Assembly: GCA_022795805.1 (NCBI GenBank)
Contig: JAAWHK010000007.1
Span: 1-50,964, forward strand
DNA: 50,964 nt
Reading direction: 5' to 3'
Source of the DNA: Hungatella sp.
GTDB lineage: Bacteria > Bacillota > Clostridia > Lachnospirales > Lachnospiraceae
In this document: piece by piece, positions 50,858 through 50,964 of the stretch
Numbering within the stretch: position 1 is the first letter of the stretch
Layout of the letters: the number at the start of each line of letters is the position of its first letter
The notes under the pieces: generated by a model
Told to the model about the DNA's origin: nothing
The model's input: the letters and a program-made list of their open reading frames with translations, nothing else
Database searches by the model: none
Program-made: the position numbers and the translations under genes

Positions 50858-50964
50858 TTATTGCTTTCTTCTCTCCTCTGCACATACCCTCAAAACCACA
50901 TACTGTACTATATCTTTCTCCACATTCCTTCCTCCAACTCCCTGTTCTTCTTAACGCGCTCCAT

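Noticed and set aside
50858-50964. Start of an rnpA-like reading frame at the right edge (minus strand)
   Set aside because: The first codons (MERVKKNRE) resemble the start of RNase P protein, but a stop follows within 20 codons. I see no gene or RNA that I can support in this 107-base end.

Overview
The window reads as a chromosomal segment of an anaerobic Firmicute of class Clostridia, most likely family Lachnospiraceae (genus not resolved). Reasons: near-balanced GC, strong AGGAGG-type ribosome binding sites, a T-box-controlled AspRS2-GatCAB operon, a long-form HPF, m-DAP dehydrogenase, a PadR/DUF1700 module and a TetM-like GTPase of the type these bacteria carry. Both ends are cut from a larger replicon. 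Almost all of the sequence is genic and no rRNA is present, although the six-tRNA cluster at the right edge resembles the tail of an rRNA/tRNA operon.

Layout. 1-4.6 kb (minus): tRNA t6A genes tsaE-tsaB with rimI, a YcxB-like protein, tex, and a stand-alone FakA-C-like domain. 4.8-7.4 kb: a Q/N-repeat DUF4190 membrane protein, a flavinylated FMN-binding lipoprotein and a GNAT acetyltransferase. 7.5-9.4 kb: an AT-rich two-gene cassette (ABC-type AAA ATPase plus a small PD-(D/E)XK-like protein) that looks horizontally acquired and defence-like. 9.4-17.8 kb: hom, an ACT regulator, prfB with its programmed +1 frameshift, secA, hpf and trxB; a dense row of DnaA boxes lies between secA and hpf. 18-25 kb: an SDR and a PLC-like protein, then greA overlapping a 910-aa TetM-like GTPase fused to a Rae1/YacP NYN nuclease, then ddh, then a cation antiporter behind a yybP-ykoY (Mn2+) riboswitch. 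25-41 kb: argH followed by an exopolysaccharide locus read outward from a divergent promoter region at 36.2 kb. Its minus arm holds GT32, GT2, a priming sugar transferase, GT2, an orphan tyrosine recombinase, Wzz fused to a pseudo-kinase, GtrA and YfhO. Its plus arm holds a flippase, a GT2 and two tandem polymerase/ligase paralogues. 41-47.4 kb: an aminotransferase and the aspS2-gatC-gatA-gatB operon behind a T-box. 47.5-50.1 kb: mntP and a PadR-DUF1700-membrane protein operon with a palindromic operator. 50.2-50.9 kb: tRNAs Leu, Val, Asp, Met/Ile(CAT), Glu and Asn.

How the parts fit. The housekeeping content is translation-centred: tRNA modification, tRNA-dependent amidation, release factor, hibernation factor, elongation factor and tRNAs. 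The most unusual gene, the GTPase-NYN fusion, belongs to that theme: it joins a ribosome-binding GTPase to an A-site mRNA nuclease domain and has lost the drug-displacing loop of true tetracycline protection proteins. The other strong candidate for an undescribed system is the ATPase/nuclease cassette at 7.56-9.38 kb. The exopolysaccharide locus has its own oddities: a recombinase whose ribosome binding site lies inside a long palindrome, and a chain-length regulator whose kinase domain has lost its nucleotide-binding motif.
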